64,000 bases of DNA from Streptomyces ureilyticus (lineage in GTDB: Bacteria > Actinomycetota > Actinomycetes > Streptomycetales > Streptomycetaceae). The translations under genes and the position numbers were made by a program. Below, piece by piece: positions 8,105 through 17,158 of this stretch. Location of the stretch: contig NZ_JAAKZX010000009.1 of NCBI RefSeq assembly GCF_011045025.1, positions 40,534 through 104,533 of the forward strand, written 5' to 3'. How positions within the stretch are numbered: the stretch's first letter is position 1; every line of letters starts with the position of its first letter. A model generated the notes under the pieces. The model saw nothing but the letters and a program-made list of their open reading frames with translations, was not told the DNA's origin and did not search any database.

Positions 8105-8908
8105 ATGACGCATCCGGATCACCGCACCCTCACGGCACTCGGCCTCGCCGAGGCCCCGCGCGATCGCCCCCTGACCTATCCGGGCGCCTGGCCCGAGGAG
8201 TCCGGACTCCTGGACGGCGACCGGCTGCTGCCGCTGGCCCGCCTCACCTTCGAGGACCGCGTCCCCGTCCTCGCGGTCGGCTCCAACGCCTGCCCCGCCC
8301 AACTCCGCCACAAGATGCGGGAGTACGGAGTCACCGCGCCCCTCCCCCTGGTGAAGGCGAAGGTCACGGGCATCGAGATCGGCGTCTCCGCGCACATCAC
8401 CGGGCTCGGTTACGTGTCCGCCTCCCCCTTCCGCGCCCCCGGACTCACCCGCGAGTTGTTCCTCACCTGGCTCAACCCGGCGCAGCTCGACGCGATCGAC
8501 AGGAGCGAGGGCGTCACCTCGCCGTCCGGCCCGTACGACCGTGTCCTGCTGCCCGCTGCCGACGTTTCCGTCGAGCTGGAGTCGGGCGAACTGCTCGACG
8601 GCGCACATCTCTACGTCAACCGGCGGGGCGTCCTCCACAACGGCTCCGGCACCCCGCGCACGCATCCCGGCGAGCACGCGCTGCTCACCGAACTCCTCGC
8701 CGCATCACCGCGGTTGAGGGCTCTGTTCGGCTCCACACCCGAGGAGTTCTGCGCCCGGGCGCGCGGCAACCTGGCACTGTGCAGGCGCGGCACCCGGCTG
8801 TTCGCCGAGTTGGGGTGGACGACTGCCTCCGGCCTGGAGAAGTACGTACGCGCTCAGCAGACCGGCAGTCCCGGCACCGGTTCGTCGTTGTCGCCGCCCT
8901 TGATGTAG
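8105..8908 (+). CDS. Hypothetical protein, possible gamma-glutamylcyclotransferase-like fold
   Basis: A 267-residue cytoplasmic protein that I do not firmly recognise. The segment VLAVGSNACPAQL (about residues 56-68) recalls the GSN loop of gamma-glutamylcyclotransferase/AIG2-like proteins, and the beta-rich remainder would fit, but the essential catalytic glutamate cannot be assigned by eye. Its start is three bases after the LacI stop, indicating co-transcription. Its 3' end overlaps the convergent Ser/Thr kinase gene by 55 bases, so its last 18 residues are encoded antisense to the kinase C-terminus. Confidence 0.65.
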   Translation: MTHPDHRTLTALGLAEAPRDRPLTYPGAWPEESGLLDGDRLLPLARLTFEDRVPVLAVGSNACPAQLRHKMREYGVTAPLPLVKAKVTGIEIGVSAHITGLGYVSASPFRAPGLTRELFLTWLNPAQLDAIDRSEGVTSPSGPYDRVLLPAADVSVELESGELLDGAHLYVNRRGVLHNGSGTPRTHPGEHALLTELLAASPRLRALFGSTPEEFCARARGNLALCRRGTRLFAELGWTTASGLEKYVRAQQTGSPGTGSSLSPPLM

Positions 8909-10581
8909 ACGTCGCTGATGAAGACGTCTTTGCTGCCGCTGTCGTCGTCGGTCTTCGCCCACCAGATGTTGGTCCACTCGTCGTAGGTCTCGCGGCGGCC
9001 CAGGTTCTGCTGGCAGTAGAAGTAGTTGGTGCCCGCCTTCAGGGTGCCGACCTCGGCTCCGTCCGCGGTGTAGGACGCGGCGGTGCGCCAGACCTCGCAG
9101 TTGTACTTGCCGTCGCCGATGAAGCTGCAGACGGGGGCGGGGTTGTTGCCGCCTCCGCCGCCGCTCGTGCCGCCCGAGTTGCCGCCTGTGGCGCCGCTGT
9201 CGTCGGTGGCGCTCGGCGAGGGGGCGGGGTCCTTCGTCGTCGGGTCGGCGCCCTCCGTCCGCTCCGGCTTCCCGGGGGCGGGCGTGGGCGTCGTCTCCTT
9301 GTCGCCCTGCTCGGTGGGGTCGGGGTCGCCGGACGGGGTCAGCGTGCCACGGCTGGGGTCCGCCGAGGACGGGGAGTCGCCGGCTTCCTGGGAGGCCGAA
9401 GACCGTGCGGAGTTCTTGGAGTCGTCGGTGTTGGTCAGCAGGCCCACGGTGACGCCGGTCGCGGCCAGGACGGCGGTGACGGCAGCGGCGGCGAGAAGGG
9501 CTCGGGCCTTACGAGGCCGGGGGCCGCCGCCGGAGTCGGAGGCGGTGGTCTCGTCCTGAGGCTGTGGTCCTGCGGGACCCGGCCCGGCCGAGCCCGGAGC
9601 CCCGAAGCCGGGCGGTACCGCCGGGACGCTCCGCTCGGTGGCCTCGCGTTGCTTCGACGCGGGTCCGCGCAGGTTGGTCGTCGCGGAGTCCTGGCCGGCC
9701 GTCCGCGCCACCGCTTCCAGCAGCTCGCGTGCGCGGTCGGCGTCCGGCCGGTCCTCCGGCTGCTTCTGCATGAGCTCGTGCAGTACGGGGCCCAGCGGCC
9801 CCGAGCCCCGTGGCTCGGGCAGCGGGTCGGACACGATCGCGGTGAGCGTGGACCAGGTCGACGTACGGCGGAACGGTGAGGTGCCCTCGACGGCCGCGTA
9901 CAGCGTGGCGCCCAGGGCCCACACGTCGGAGGCGGGCCCGAAGTCGTGGCCCTGGGCCCGCTCGGGCGCCAAGTAGTCGAGGGAGCCGACCAGTTCACCG
10001 CTTCGGGTGAGATGCGTGGTGGCGCCGTCGCCGGGGTCCTCCATCGTCGCGATGCCGAAGTCGGTGAGGACCACGCGGCCGGAGCGGTCGAGCAGGATGT
10101 TGCCGGGCTTCACGTCTCGGTGCAGGACTCCGGCGCCGTGGGCGGCGGCCAGGGCGTCCATGACCTTCGCACCGATCTCGGCGGCCTCGCCCGGTTCGCG
10201 GGGACCCTCCTCACGCAGGACATCGTCCAGAGAGGGCCCGTCGACCAGCTCCATGACGATCAGCGGACGCCCGTCGACCTCGGCCACGTCATGCACGGCG
10301 ATGACTCCGGGGTGGCGCACGCGGGCCGCCGCGCGCGCCTCGCGCTGCATCCTGCGCCCCAGGTCCGCCAGTTCGGGCCCTCCGGCGTCGGTGTACGTCC
10401 GCAGTTCCTTGACCGCGACCTCACGGCCCAGGACTTCGTCGAGGGCCCGCCAGACGACGCCCATACCGCCGCGCCCGAGCTGGGCCACTACGCGATAGCG
10501 CCCGGCCAGGAGCCGACCGACCCCGTCCGCGCGTTCGTTCTCCCCCGAAGACACCGCTGCCCCGTTCCTGTGTCGCGCCAT
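8854..10581 (-). CDS. Transmembrane Ser/Thr protein kinase (PASTA-less)
   Basis: A 575-residue Hanks-type kinase. Glycine loop LGRGGMGVVW at 35-44, lysine K58 in VAVKEL, catalytic HRDVKPGN at 154-161, DFG at 174-176. A proline-rich juxtamembrane stretch leads to one transmembrane helix at about 360-382. A Ser/Thr/Pro/Gly-rich linker of roughly 90 residues follows, then an extracellular C-terminal domain of about 100 residues with several cysteines (CSFIGDGKYNCEVWR … YFYCQQNLG … PVC) in place of PASTA repeats. It signals from outside to cytoplasmic targets by phosphorylation. Convergent with and overlapping the preceding hypothetical gene. Confidence 0.92.
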   Translation of the reverse strand: MARHRNGAAVSSGENERADGVGRLLAGRYRVVAQLGRGGMGVVWRALDEVLGREVAVKELRTYTDAGGPELADLGRRMQREARAAARVRHPGVIAVHDVAEVDGRPLIVMELVDGPSLDDVLREEGPREPGEAAEIGAKVMDALAAAHGAGVLHRDVKPGNILLDRSGRVVLTDFGIATMEDPGDGATTHLTRSGELVGSLDYLAPERAQGHDFGPASDVWALGATLYAAVEGTSPFRRTSTWSTLTAIVSDPLPEPRGSGPLGPVLHELMQKQPEDRPDADRARELLEAVARTAGQDSATTNLRGPASKQREATERSVPAVPPGFGAPGSAGPGPAGPQPQDETTASDSGGGPRPRKARALLAAAAVTAVLAATGVTVGLLTNTDDSKNSARSSASQEAGDSPSSADPSRGTLTPSGDPDPTEQGDKETTPTPAPGKPERTEGADPTTKDPAPSPSATDDSGATGGNSGGTSGGGGGNNPAPVCSFIGDGKYNCEVWRTAASYTADGAEVGTLKAGTNYFYCQQNLGRRETYDEWTNIWWAKTDDDSGSKDVFISDVYIKGGDNDEPVPGLPVC

Positions 10582-10683
10582 GAGTGGCGTACAGCCTACG
10601 GGTCACGAGTGACAGTCGATGCACAAGAGCGGCCGCTGTAACGCGGTCGGTACGCGAGGGTCGCCACTGGCCCTACGGGCCCT

Positions 10684-11988
10684 CTACTGGGGCGAGTTCG
10701 TCAAGTCGGCTCGCCTCGGCGCCGCGTAACCTTCCAGGTCCGCGCGGGTCAGACCCGTCACACGCGCCACCTCCGCGATGTCCAGGGCACCGCAGTCCAG
10801 GCCCCGCAACAGGTAGCCGCTGAGCGCCTTGGCGGTCGCGGGTTCGTCCATCACGTCGCCGCCCGCGCGGTTGACGTACCGGGCGAGGCGCGCGGCGGCC
10901 TGCTCGAAGCCCTCGCGGTAGAAGGCGAACACGGCGGCGTACCGGGTCGGAAGGTGACGCGGGTGCATGTCCCAGCCCTGGTAGTAGGCGCGGACAAGGG
11001 CGCGGCGGGTGAGGCCGTAGTGCAGCCGCCAGGCGTCGTGGACCTGCGAAGTCGGGCCCACGGGAAGGACGTTGGTGGAGCCGTCCGAGACACGTACGCC
11101 GGTGCCTGCCGCCGCGACCTGCATGATCGCCTTGGCGTGATCGGCTGCCGGGTGGTCGCTCGCCTGGTGGGCGGCGCTGACGCCGAGGCAGGCGCTGTAG
11201 TCGAAGGTCCCGTAATGCAGGCCCGTGGCGCGGCCCTCGGCGGCCTGGATCATCCGCGCGACGGTGGCGGTGCCGTCGGTGGCGAGAATGGCCTGGCTGG
11301 TCTCGATCTGGATCTCGAACCCGATCCGCCCGGGCTCGAGTTGGTGTGCCTTCTCGAACTCCTCCAGCAGCCGCACCATCGCGGTGACCTGCTCGGCGTA
11401 CGTCACCTTCGGCAGCGTCAGGACCAGCCCGTCCGGCAGTCCGCCCGCCTCCATCAGCCCGGTCAGGAAGATGTCGAGGGTCCGGATGCCCCGGTCGCGT
11501 ACTGGAGCCTCCATACACTTCATACGGATGCCCATGTACGGGGCGGCCGTGCCCTTCTCGTACGCCTCCGAGACCAGCCGTGCCGCACGGGCGGCGGCCT
11601 CGTCCTCCTCGGCGTCGGGGCACGGGCCGTAGCCGTCCTCGAAGTCGACACGCAGGTCTTCGATGGGCTCGTGCTCCAGCTTGGCTCGTACACGGGCGTG
11701 GACGGGTTCGGCCAGTTCGTCGGCGAGGCCGAGGACGGCGGCGAGCGAGGCGGCGTCCGGGGCGTGGTCGTCGAGGGCGGCGAGGGCCTGGTCGCCCCAA
11801 GAGCGGATGGTGTCGGCGGCGAACATGTCACCGGGTACGTAGACGGTGTGGACGGGCTGACGGGTCCCCGGGTCTCCCGGGTAGCGGCGCTCCAGTTCGG
11901 CGTCGACCGGGGCGAGGGAGGCGCTGATCTTCTCGCTGACGGCGCCCGCGAGGCTCGTCGCCACCTTCTCTTGCGCGCCCTGCCCCAT
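10684..11988 (-). CDS. HpcH/HpaI aldolase / citrate-lyase-like protein (DUF6986 type)
   Basis: A 434-residue TIM-barrel protein. The stretch EDLRVDFEDGYG (about residues 130-141) and FEIQIETSQAI (about 248-258) match the acidic metal-ligand strands of citrate-lyase beta/HpcH aldolases, and the length corresponds to the streptomycete DUF6986 group. It presumably cleaves or forms a C-C bond in a keto-acid or acyl-CoA substrate using Mg2+; the substrate is unknown. The gene stands alone on the minus strand, divergent from the secreted phosphatase-fold gene. Confidence 0.75.
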   Translation of the reverse strand: MGQGAQEKVATSLAGAVSEKISASLAPVDAELERRYPGDPGTRQPVHTVYVPGDMFAADTIRSWGDQALAALDDHAPDAASLAAVLGLADELAEPVHARVRAKLEHEPIEDLRVDFEDGYGPCPDAEEDEAAARAARLVSEAYEKGTAAPYMGIRMKCMEAPVRDRGIRTLDIFLTGLMEAGGLPDGLVLTLPKVTYAEQVTAMVRLLEEFEKAHQLEPGRIGFEIQIETSQAILATDGTATVARMIQAAEGRATGLHYGTFDYSACLGVSAAHQASDHPAADHAKAIMQVAAAGTGVRVSDGSTNVLPVGPTSQVHDAWRLHYGLTRRALVRAYYQGWDMHPRHLPTRYAAVFAFYREGFEQAAARLARYVNRAGGDVMDEPATAKALSGYLLRGLDCGALDIAEVARVTGLTRADLEGYAAPRRADLTNSPQ

Positions 11989-12201
11989 CCCGACACCCTC
12001 TCGATTTTCCGCTGGCCGGAATCAACAATCCGTAGAGCGAAGCTAGCCGTGGACCTTCCCGCTGGTCAACACCCACCTCCGCCCAGCTCCACCCCGGAGC
12101 TTCCCCCTGTGGCCACCACGCCCTCTCGACACGTTCACGCCCAACTCAGACACTTCGGTGCGCACGACTCGCCCGGCATCCGTCACCGAAGGAGCCCACC
12201 C

Positions 12202-13110
12202 GTGCCCATCAAGCACAGCCGAGTCACGCGTCGTCTGGGCCTGAAGACCGCCATCGTCGCCGCGGTCGCCCTGCCTCTGTCCAGTACAGCACCCCTCACC
12301 GCGACCGCCGCGGCGCCGGACAGATCCAGCCGCCGCCTGGACGTCATGTCGTTCAATCTGCGCTACGCGAGCACCAGCGAACCCAACAGCTGGGCCGCCC
12401 GCCGCCCCGTGACCCGCGAACTGCTGCGCCGCGAAAACCTCCACGTCATCGGCACCCAGGAGGGCCTCTACCAGCAGGTGCGCGACATCGAGGCCGACCT
12501 CGGACCGCACTACGACTGGATCGGCACCGGCCGCGCCGGCGGCAGCCGCGACGAGTTCATGGCGGTCTTCTACGACACCCGCCGGCTCGCCCCCGTGGAT
12601 TACGACCACTTCTGGCTCTCCGACACGCCCAACGTGATCGGCTCGAACACCTGGGGCGGCGGCTCCATCCGCATGGTGACCTGGGTCCGCTTCCGCGATC
12701 TGCGCGACGGGGAGCGGCAGTTCTACTTCATCAACACCCACCTCGACAACGCGAGCCAGAACGCACGCGCGCGCGCCGCCCAGCTGATTGCCGAGCGCAT
12801 CGCGGGCCTCGACCGGTCACTGCCGCTCGTCGTGACCGGCGACTTCAACGTCGCCGCCCACCAGAACCCCGTCTACGACACGATGCTGGGCGCCGGTCTC
12901 GTCGACACCTGGGACACCGCGGCCGAGCGGAGCAAGCTGTACGCGACCTTCCACGGTTACCGGCCGCTGGTCCCGGACGGCGACCGTATCGACTGGGTCC
13001 TCACCACTCCCGGCGTCACCGCTCACCGGGCCTCGATCAACACCTTCTCCCTGAACGGCCAGTTCCCGAGCGATCATCTGCCCGTCCAGGTGTCCCTGAC
13101 TCTGGGCTAA
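12202..13110 (+). CDS. Secreted endonuclease/exonuclease/phosphatase-family protein
   Basis: A 302-residue product beginning MPIKHSRVTRRLGLKTAIVAAVALPLSS, an export signal cleaved near ATAAA (about residue 37). The mature part shows DNase-I-fold landmarks: MSFNLRY, IGTQEG with the metal-binding Glu, NTHLDN, VVTGDFNV and the terminal SDHLPV with the catalytic His. Such proteins are extracellular phosphodiesterases or phosphatases on nucleic acids or phospho-lipids. GTG is chosen over far-upstream in-frame starts because GAAGGAG precedes it and the signal peptide begins there. It ends facing etfA across a terminator. Confidence 0.85.
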   Translation: MPIKHSRVTRRLGLKTAIVAAVALPLSSTAPLTATAAAPDRSSRRLDVMSFNLRYASTSEPNSWAARRPVTRELLRRENLHVIGTQEGLYQQVRDIEADLGPHYDWIGTGRAGGSRDEFMAVFYDTRRLAPVDYDHFWLSDTPNVIGSNTWGGGSIRMVTWVRFRDLRDGERQFYFINTHLDNASQNARARAAQLIAERIAGLDRSLPLVVTGDFNVAAHQNPVYDTMLGAGLVDTWDTAAERSKLYATFHGYRPLVPDGDRIDWVLTTPGVTAHRASINTFSLNGQFPSDHLPVQVSLTLG

Positions 13111-13136
13111 AGACTCGGCATGAGCCCGGGATGAGG

Positions 13137-13176
13137 CGAGGCCCCCGTAACCGCGTCGACGGTCACAGGGGCCTCG
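13137..13176. terminator. Bidirectional terminator between the phosphatase-fold gene and etfA
   Basis: CGAGGCCCC (13137-13145) pairs with GGGGCCTCG (13168-13176), and the intervening bases can form a further ACCG/CGGT stem. It lies between two convergent gene ends, so it can serve both. Confidence 0.7.
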
Positions 13177-13192
13177 TACTGCTCAATGGTGA

Positions 13193-14155
13193 TTAGCCCT
13201 TGCGGGTCTTGATCTCCTCAGTGAGCTGCGGGACGACCTCGAAGAGGTCGCCGACCACGCCGTAGTCGACCAGGTCGAAGATCGGGGCCTCGGCGTCCTT
13301 GTTGACCGCCACGATCGTCTTCGAGGTCTGCATACCGGCCCGGTGCTGGATCGCACCCGAGATACCGGAGGCGATGTACAGCTGCGGCGAGACGGACTTG
13401 CCGGTCTGACCGACCTGGTTGGAGTGCGGGTACCAGCCGGCGTCGACCGCGGCACGCGAGGCACCGACAGCCGCGCCGAGGGAGTCGGCGAGCGCCTCGA
13501 TGATCGTGAAGTTCTCCGCGCCGTTGACGCCACGGCCGCCGGAGACCACGATCGCGGCCTCGGTCAGCTCCGGGCGGCCCGTGGACTCACGCGGCGTACG
13601 GGACGTGATCTTGGTGCCGGTCGCCTGGTCGGAGAAGGTCACGGACAGGGCCTCGACCGCGCCGGCGGCCGGGGCGGCCTCCACGGCCGCGCTGTTCGGC
13701 TTGACCGTGATGACCGGAGTGCCCTTGGAGACACGGGACTTGGTGGAGAAGGCGGCGGCGAACACCGACTGCGTGGCCACCGGGCCCTCGTCGCCGGCCT
13801 CCAGGTCGACGGCGTCGGTGATGATGCCCGAGCCGATACGGACCGCGAGGCGAGCGGCGATCTCCTTGCCCTCGGCCGAGGAGGGAATGAGGACGGCGGC
13901 CGGGGAGACGGACTCGTACGCGGCCTGCAGCGCGTCCACCTTCGGTACGACCAGGTAGTCGGCGAACTCGGGGGCGTCGGCGGTCAGGACGCGGGTCGCG
14001 CCGTGCTCGGCGAGCGCGGCGGCGGTGTCGGCGGCACCCGCGCCGAGGGCGACGGCGACCGGCTCGCCGATGCGGCGGGCCAGGGTCAGCAGTTCCAGGG
14101 TGGGCTTGCGGACGGCACCGTCCACGTGGTCGACGTAGACGAGGACTTCAGCCAT
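13193..14155 (-). CDS. etfA: Electron transfer flavoprotein, alpha subunit
   Basis: A 320-residue EtfA/FixB. The N-terminal domain starts [13 protein letters not shown]. The C-terminal FAD domain shows [64 protein letters not shown] and [23 protein letters not shown], the diagnostic alpha-subunit patches. With EtfB it carries electrons from acyl-CoA dehydrogenases to ETF dehydrogenase in fatty-acid and amino-acid oxidation. It lies 54 bases downstream of etfB, with AGGAGAGAAG before the ATG, so the two form an operon. Confidence 0.96.
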   Translation of the reverse strand: MAEVLVYVDHVDGAVRKPTLELLTLARRIGEPVAVALGAGAADTAAALAEHGATRVLTADAPEFADYLVVPKVDALQAAYESVSPAAVLIPSSAEGKEIAARLAVRIGSGIITDAVDLEAGDEGPVATQSVFAAAFSTKSRVSKGTPVITVKPNSAAVEAAPAAGAVEALSVTFSDQATGTKITSRTPRESTGRPELTEAAIVVSGGRGVNGAENFTIIEALADSLGAAVGASRAAVDAGWYPHSNQVGQTGKSVSPQLYIASGISGAIQHRAGMQTSKTIVAVNKDAEAPIFDLVDYGVVGDLFEVVPQLTEEIKTRKG

Positions 14156-14209
14156 GGGACTTCTTCTCTCCTGCTTGCGAAGTGTGCGGGGCGGTAAGCG
14201 ACTTGGGCC

Positions 14210-14995
14210 TTAGATGAACTTCTGGCCCGCGAGGAACTCAGCGAGCTGCTTGCCGCCCTCGCCCTCGTCCTTGACGATCGTGCCGGCCGTGCGCGCCGGG
14301 CGCTCCGCGGCGGAGTCGACGACCGTGTAGGCGCCCTCCAGACCGACTTCCTCGGCCTCGATGTCGAGGTCGGACAGGTCCCAGGCGGTCACCGGCTTCT
14401 TCTTGGCCGCCATGATGCCCTTGAAGGACGGGTAACGGGCCTCGCCCGACTGGTCGGTGACGGACACGACCGCCGGCAGCGAGGCTTCCAGCTGCTCGGA
14501 GGCGGAGTCGCCGTCGCGGCGGCCCTTGACCGTGCCGTCCTCGACGGACACCTCGGAGAGCAGGGTCACCTGCGGGACGCCCAGGCGCTCGGCGACCAGC
14601 GCCGGTACGACGCCCATGGTGCCGTCGGTGGACGCCATGCCGGAGATCACCAGGTCGTAGCCGGCCTTCTCGATAGCCTTGGCCAGCACCAGGGACGTAC
14701 CGATGGCGTCGGTGCCGTGCAGGTCGTCGTCCTCGACGTGGATGGCCTTGTCGGCGCCCATGGACAGCGCCTTGCGCAGCGCGTCCTTGGCGTCCTCGGG
14801 GCCGATGGTCAGGACGGTGATCTCCGCGTCGTCGGCGTCCTCGGCGATCTGCAGTGCCTGCTCGACCGCGTACTCGTCGAGCTCCGAGAGCAGACCGTCC
14901 ACGTCGTCGCGATCGACGGTCAGGTCATCGGCGAAGTGCCGGTCGCCAGTGGCGTCGGGCACGTACTTCACAGTGACAACGATCCTCAAGCTCAC
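14210..14995 (-). CDS. etfB: Electron transfer flavoprotein, beta subunit
   Basis: A 261-residue EtfB. It begins SLRIVVTVKYVPDATGDRHF and carries the AMP-binding region and the family signature VTDQSGEARYPSFKGIMAAKKKPVTAWDLSDL. It pairs with EtfA. The GTG start is decided by AGGAG about 7 bases upstream; an upstream in-frame start would add 35 non-family residues. The promoter region at 14996-15209 carries a TACT…AGTA pseudo-palindrome that may be an operator for a fatty-acid-catabolism regulator. Confidence 0.96.
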   Translation of the reverse strand: MSLRIVVTVKYVPDATGDRHFADDLTVDRDDVDGLLSELDEYAVEQALQIAEDADDAEITVLTIGPEDAKDALRKALSMGADKAIHVEDDDLHGTDAIGTSLVLAKAIEKAGYDLVISGMASTDGTMGVVPALVAERLGVPQVTLLSEVSVEDGTVKGRRDGDSASEQLEASLPAVVSVTDQSGEARYPSFKGIMAAKKKPVTAWDLSDLDIEAEEVGLEGAYTVVDSAAERPARTAGTIVKDEGEGGKQLAEFLAGQKFI

Positions 14996-15104
14996 GCCGG
15001 CTCTCCTACTGCAATCGTCATTTCCGAGCTGCCTTCTTTCAGGCAGCATAGGCGCCTCAAGCGGCCCGTCCCGGTTGGGGCGGCCTGCGCTCCGAACCAA
15101 ATAT

Positions 15105-15116
15105 TACTCGCCAGTA
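15105..15116. promoter_or_regulatory. Pseudo-palindrome upstream of etfBA
   Basis: TACTCGCCAGTA lies 110 bases before the etfB start in an AT-rich patch unusual for this genome. Ten of twelve positions are symmetrical. It resembles TetR-type operators, but no regulator is adjacent. Confidence 0.35.
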
Positions 15117-15209
15117 CACCCAGTTCTTGCCCGCTAAGCAAGCGCTTTGAACTGTGACCTTCGCAACGCAGCGTAATCGGAACCCGACGCCTGCGCACAA
15201 GCCGGCCCT

Positions 15210-15749
15210 TCACTCACGCAGACCGTTGAAGCGCCCCTGGTGGTAGAGCAGCGGGCGCCCGGCGCCGGTGGGATCACCGAGGACGACCTCGGCGAGAACG
15301 ACGCGGTGGTCCCCCGCGGGTACGCGCGCGACGATCCGGCAGACGAGCCAGGCCAGGACGTCGTCGAGTACGGGCACTCCCTCAGGACCCTCACGCCAGC
15401 CGGTGGGCGCACCGAAACGGTCGGCGCCGCTGCGGGCGAAGGTGGCGGCCAGCTCCCGCTGGTGCTCGCCGAGGATGTGGACGCCGACGTGCTCCGTCTC
15501 GGAGATCACCGGCCAGCTGGAGGCGCTCGTACCGATACCGAAGGAGACCATCGGAGGCTCGGCGGACACGGAAGTGAGCGAGGTGGCGGTGAAGCCGACC
15601 GGGCTGCCGCCGCTCTGTGCGGTGATGACGGCGACTCCGGCCGCGTGCCGCCGGAAGACCGAGCGCAGCAGGTCGGGAGAAGCGAGTTGAGGGAGAAGGA
15701 CTTCCGGGGGCACAGGGTCACGCTGACGATGGGTGGTGCGTGCAGTCAA
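15210..15749 (-). CDS. Flavin reductase-like domain protein
   Basis: The product shows the flavin reductase (FMN-binding split-barrel) fold: SVFRRHAAGVAVITAQSGGSPVGFTATSLTSVSAEPPMVSFGI, then GVHILGEHQRELAATFA and a terminal RPLLYHQGRFNGL. It would reduce FMN/FAD with NAD(P)H or serve as a partner of a two-component monooxygenase. The start is uncertain. There is no ATG; candidates are TTG at 15824 (GGGAG six bases upstream), GTG at 15779, TTG at 15749 and GTG at 15713. I give 15749 (LTARTTHRQRDPVPPEV…) because the fold begins soon after. It follows the thioredoxin gene closely on the same strand and may be co-transcribed. Confidence 0.8.
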   Translation of the reverse strand: MTARTTHRQRDPVPPEVLLPQLASPDLLRSVFRRHAAGVAVITAQSGGSPVGFTATSLTSVSAEPPMVSFGIGTSASSWPVISETEHVGVHILGEHQRELAATFARSGADRFGAPTGWREGPEGVPVLDDVLAWLVCRIVARVPAGDHRVVLAEVVLGDPTGAGRPLLYHQGRFNGLRE

Positions 15750-15810
15750 GTGCGTTCCAGCATCTGGGAGATGTGTCACCTGCGGTGCGGCGGGGCCTGT
15801 GCCCCTGTCG

Positions 15811-16146
15811 TCAGGACGTCGCAACGGCCTCTCCCAGCGCCGCGATCACGTCCGCCTTACGGGGCTGTCCGGTGGCGCGCCGGACGATGCGTCCCTCCGT
15901 GTCGAGCACCAGCACGGTCGGGGTTTTGAGGATGCCGAGTTCGCGTACGAGATCCAGCTGGTCCTCGGCGTCGATCTCGACGTGGGTCACGCCCGGGACC
16001 ATTCCGGCCACTTCGGCGAGCACCCTGCGGGTGGCCCGGCAGGGCGCGCAGAAAGCGCTGGAGAACTGGACCAGCGTGGCCCGTTCACCGAGGTCATCCC
16101 CCAACTCGGCCGCGCCGAGCCGCTGTTCGCCGTCGCGCCCGCGCAC
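15811..16146 (-). CDS. Thioredoxin-fold protein
   Basis: A 111-residue thioredoxin-like protein with active site CAPC in LVQFSSAFCAPCRATRRVLAEV, the downstream cis-proline segment ILKTPTVLVLD, and a full-length domain of usual size. The start is GTG at 16146: a perfect AGGAGG lies six bases before it, while the 63 upstream in-frame codons (rich in Trp, Arg and Cys, no signal) do not look like protein. The CAPC site differs from the CGPC of housekeeping thioredoxins, so it may reduce a dedicated partner or sense redox. It is likely in an operon with the flavin reductase gene downstream. Confidence 0.82.
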   Translation of the reverse strand: MRGRDGEQRLGAAELGDDLGERATLVQFSSAFCAPCRATRRVLAEVAGMVPGVTHVEIDAEDQLDLVRELGILKTPTVLVLDTEGRIVRRATGQPRKADVIAALGEAVATS

Positions 16147-16422
16147 GTTCACCCTCCTGCTTCCGCTGCCGATGCCGCACTCCGTAGTCGCCCGCCACCG
16201 CGAGCACCTTGCCCCTTCAGCACTTATGAAAGCCCGAAGATTCCCGGCCCATTGGAGCTGGACCGTCCCCCGAAGTGACGAGAATCTCGCCGTTCGAAGG
16301 AACGAAGACTGGCTACTCGTCCGTTCTTCGGGCACGATCTGCCCAATGCCGTAAACCTACGGCTGCGTAACTTTCCCGCCGGGAGCCCCCTTCCCAGGCA
16401 GAGAGAAGGGTCCACTCCGTCC

Positions 16423-17151
16423 ATGGCTGAGCTTGCCTACCGTCCCGCCATCGGTCTCGCCCGCACGCTGTTCAAGGCCTGGGACCTGAAGATCGACTGC
16501 AAGGGATCGGAGAACATCCCGCGCTCGGGCGGTGCGGTGCTGGTGAGCAATCACATCAGCTACCTCGACTTCATCTTCGACGGTCTCGCCGCCCTGCCGC
16601 AGAAGCGCCTGGTCCGCTTCATGGCGAAGGAGTCGGTGTTCCGGCACAAGGTCTCCGGCCCGCTGATGCGCAACATGAAGCACATCCCCGTGGACCGCAA
16701 GAACGGTGAGGCGGCGTACGCGCACGCACTGGACTCGCTGCGCTCCGGCGAGATCGTCGGGGTCTTCCCGGAAGCCACCATCTCCCAGTCGTTCACGCTG
16801 AAGAGCTTCAAGTCGGGTGCCGCGCGCATGGCCCAGGAGGCCGGCGTCCCGCTGATCCCGATGGCCCTGTGGGGTACGCAGCGGCTGTGGACGAAGGGCC
16901 ACCCGAAGAACTTCAAGCGGAGCCACATCCCGATCACCATCCGGGTGGGCGAGGCGATCGAGGCCTCCCGCGACAAGTACGCGGGCGCGATCACCCGGCA
17001 GGTGCGTGAGCGCGTCCAGGAGCTCCTGGAAGCAGCCCAGCGCGCCTACCCCGTACGCCCCAAGGACCCGAACGACACCTGGTGGATGCCGGCCCACCTC
17101 GGCGGCACGGCCCCCACTCCGGAAGAGGTCAAGGCCGCCGAGGCGCGCTGA
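16423..17151 (+). CDS. 1-acyl-sn-glycerol-3-phosphate acyltransferase (PlsC type)
   Basis: A 242-residue lysophosphatidate acyltransferase-like protein. The catalytic HX4D motif is NHISYLD (about residues 44-50). The glycerol-phosphate-binding FPEATIS is near residue 113, and PLIPMALWG is also typical. It acylates lysophosphatidic acid at the membrane in phospholipid or triacylglycerol synthesis. The C-terminus ends NDTWWMPAHLGGTAPTPEEV, a common streptomycete tail. It is divergent from the thioredoxin gene across 276 bases in which I find no further gene. Confidence 0.9.
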   Translation: MAELAYRPAIGLARTLFKAWDLKIDCKGSENIPRSGGAVLVSNHISYLDFIFDGLAALPQKRLVRFMAKESVFRHKVSGPLMRNMKHIPVDRKNGEAAYAHALDSLRSGEIVGVFPEATISQSFTLKSFKSGAARMAQEAGVPLIPMALWGTQRLWTKGHPKNFKRSHIPITIRVGEAIEASRDKYAGAITRQVRERVQELLEAAQRAYPVRPKDPNDTWWMPAHLGGTAPTPEEVKAAEAR

Positions 17152-17158
17152 ACCGCAC

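Noticed and set aside
10954..12201. N-terminal 416 codons ahead of the secreted phosphatase-fold protein
   Set aside because: They lie antisense to the aldolase-like gene and precede a clear signal peptide and ribosome-binding site at 12202.
16147..16335. 63-codon N-terminal extension of the thioredoxin gene
   Set aside because: A perfect AGGAGG directs the start at 16146 and gives a standard 111-residue thioredoxin; the extension has no signal or fold.
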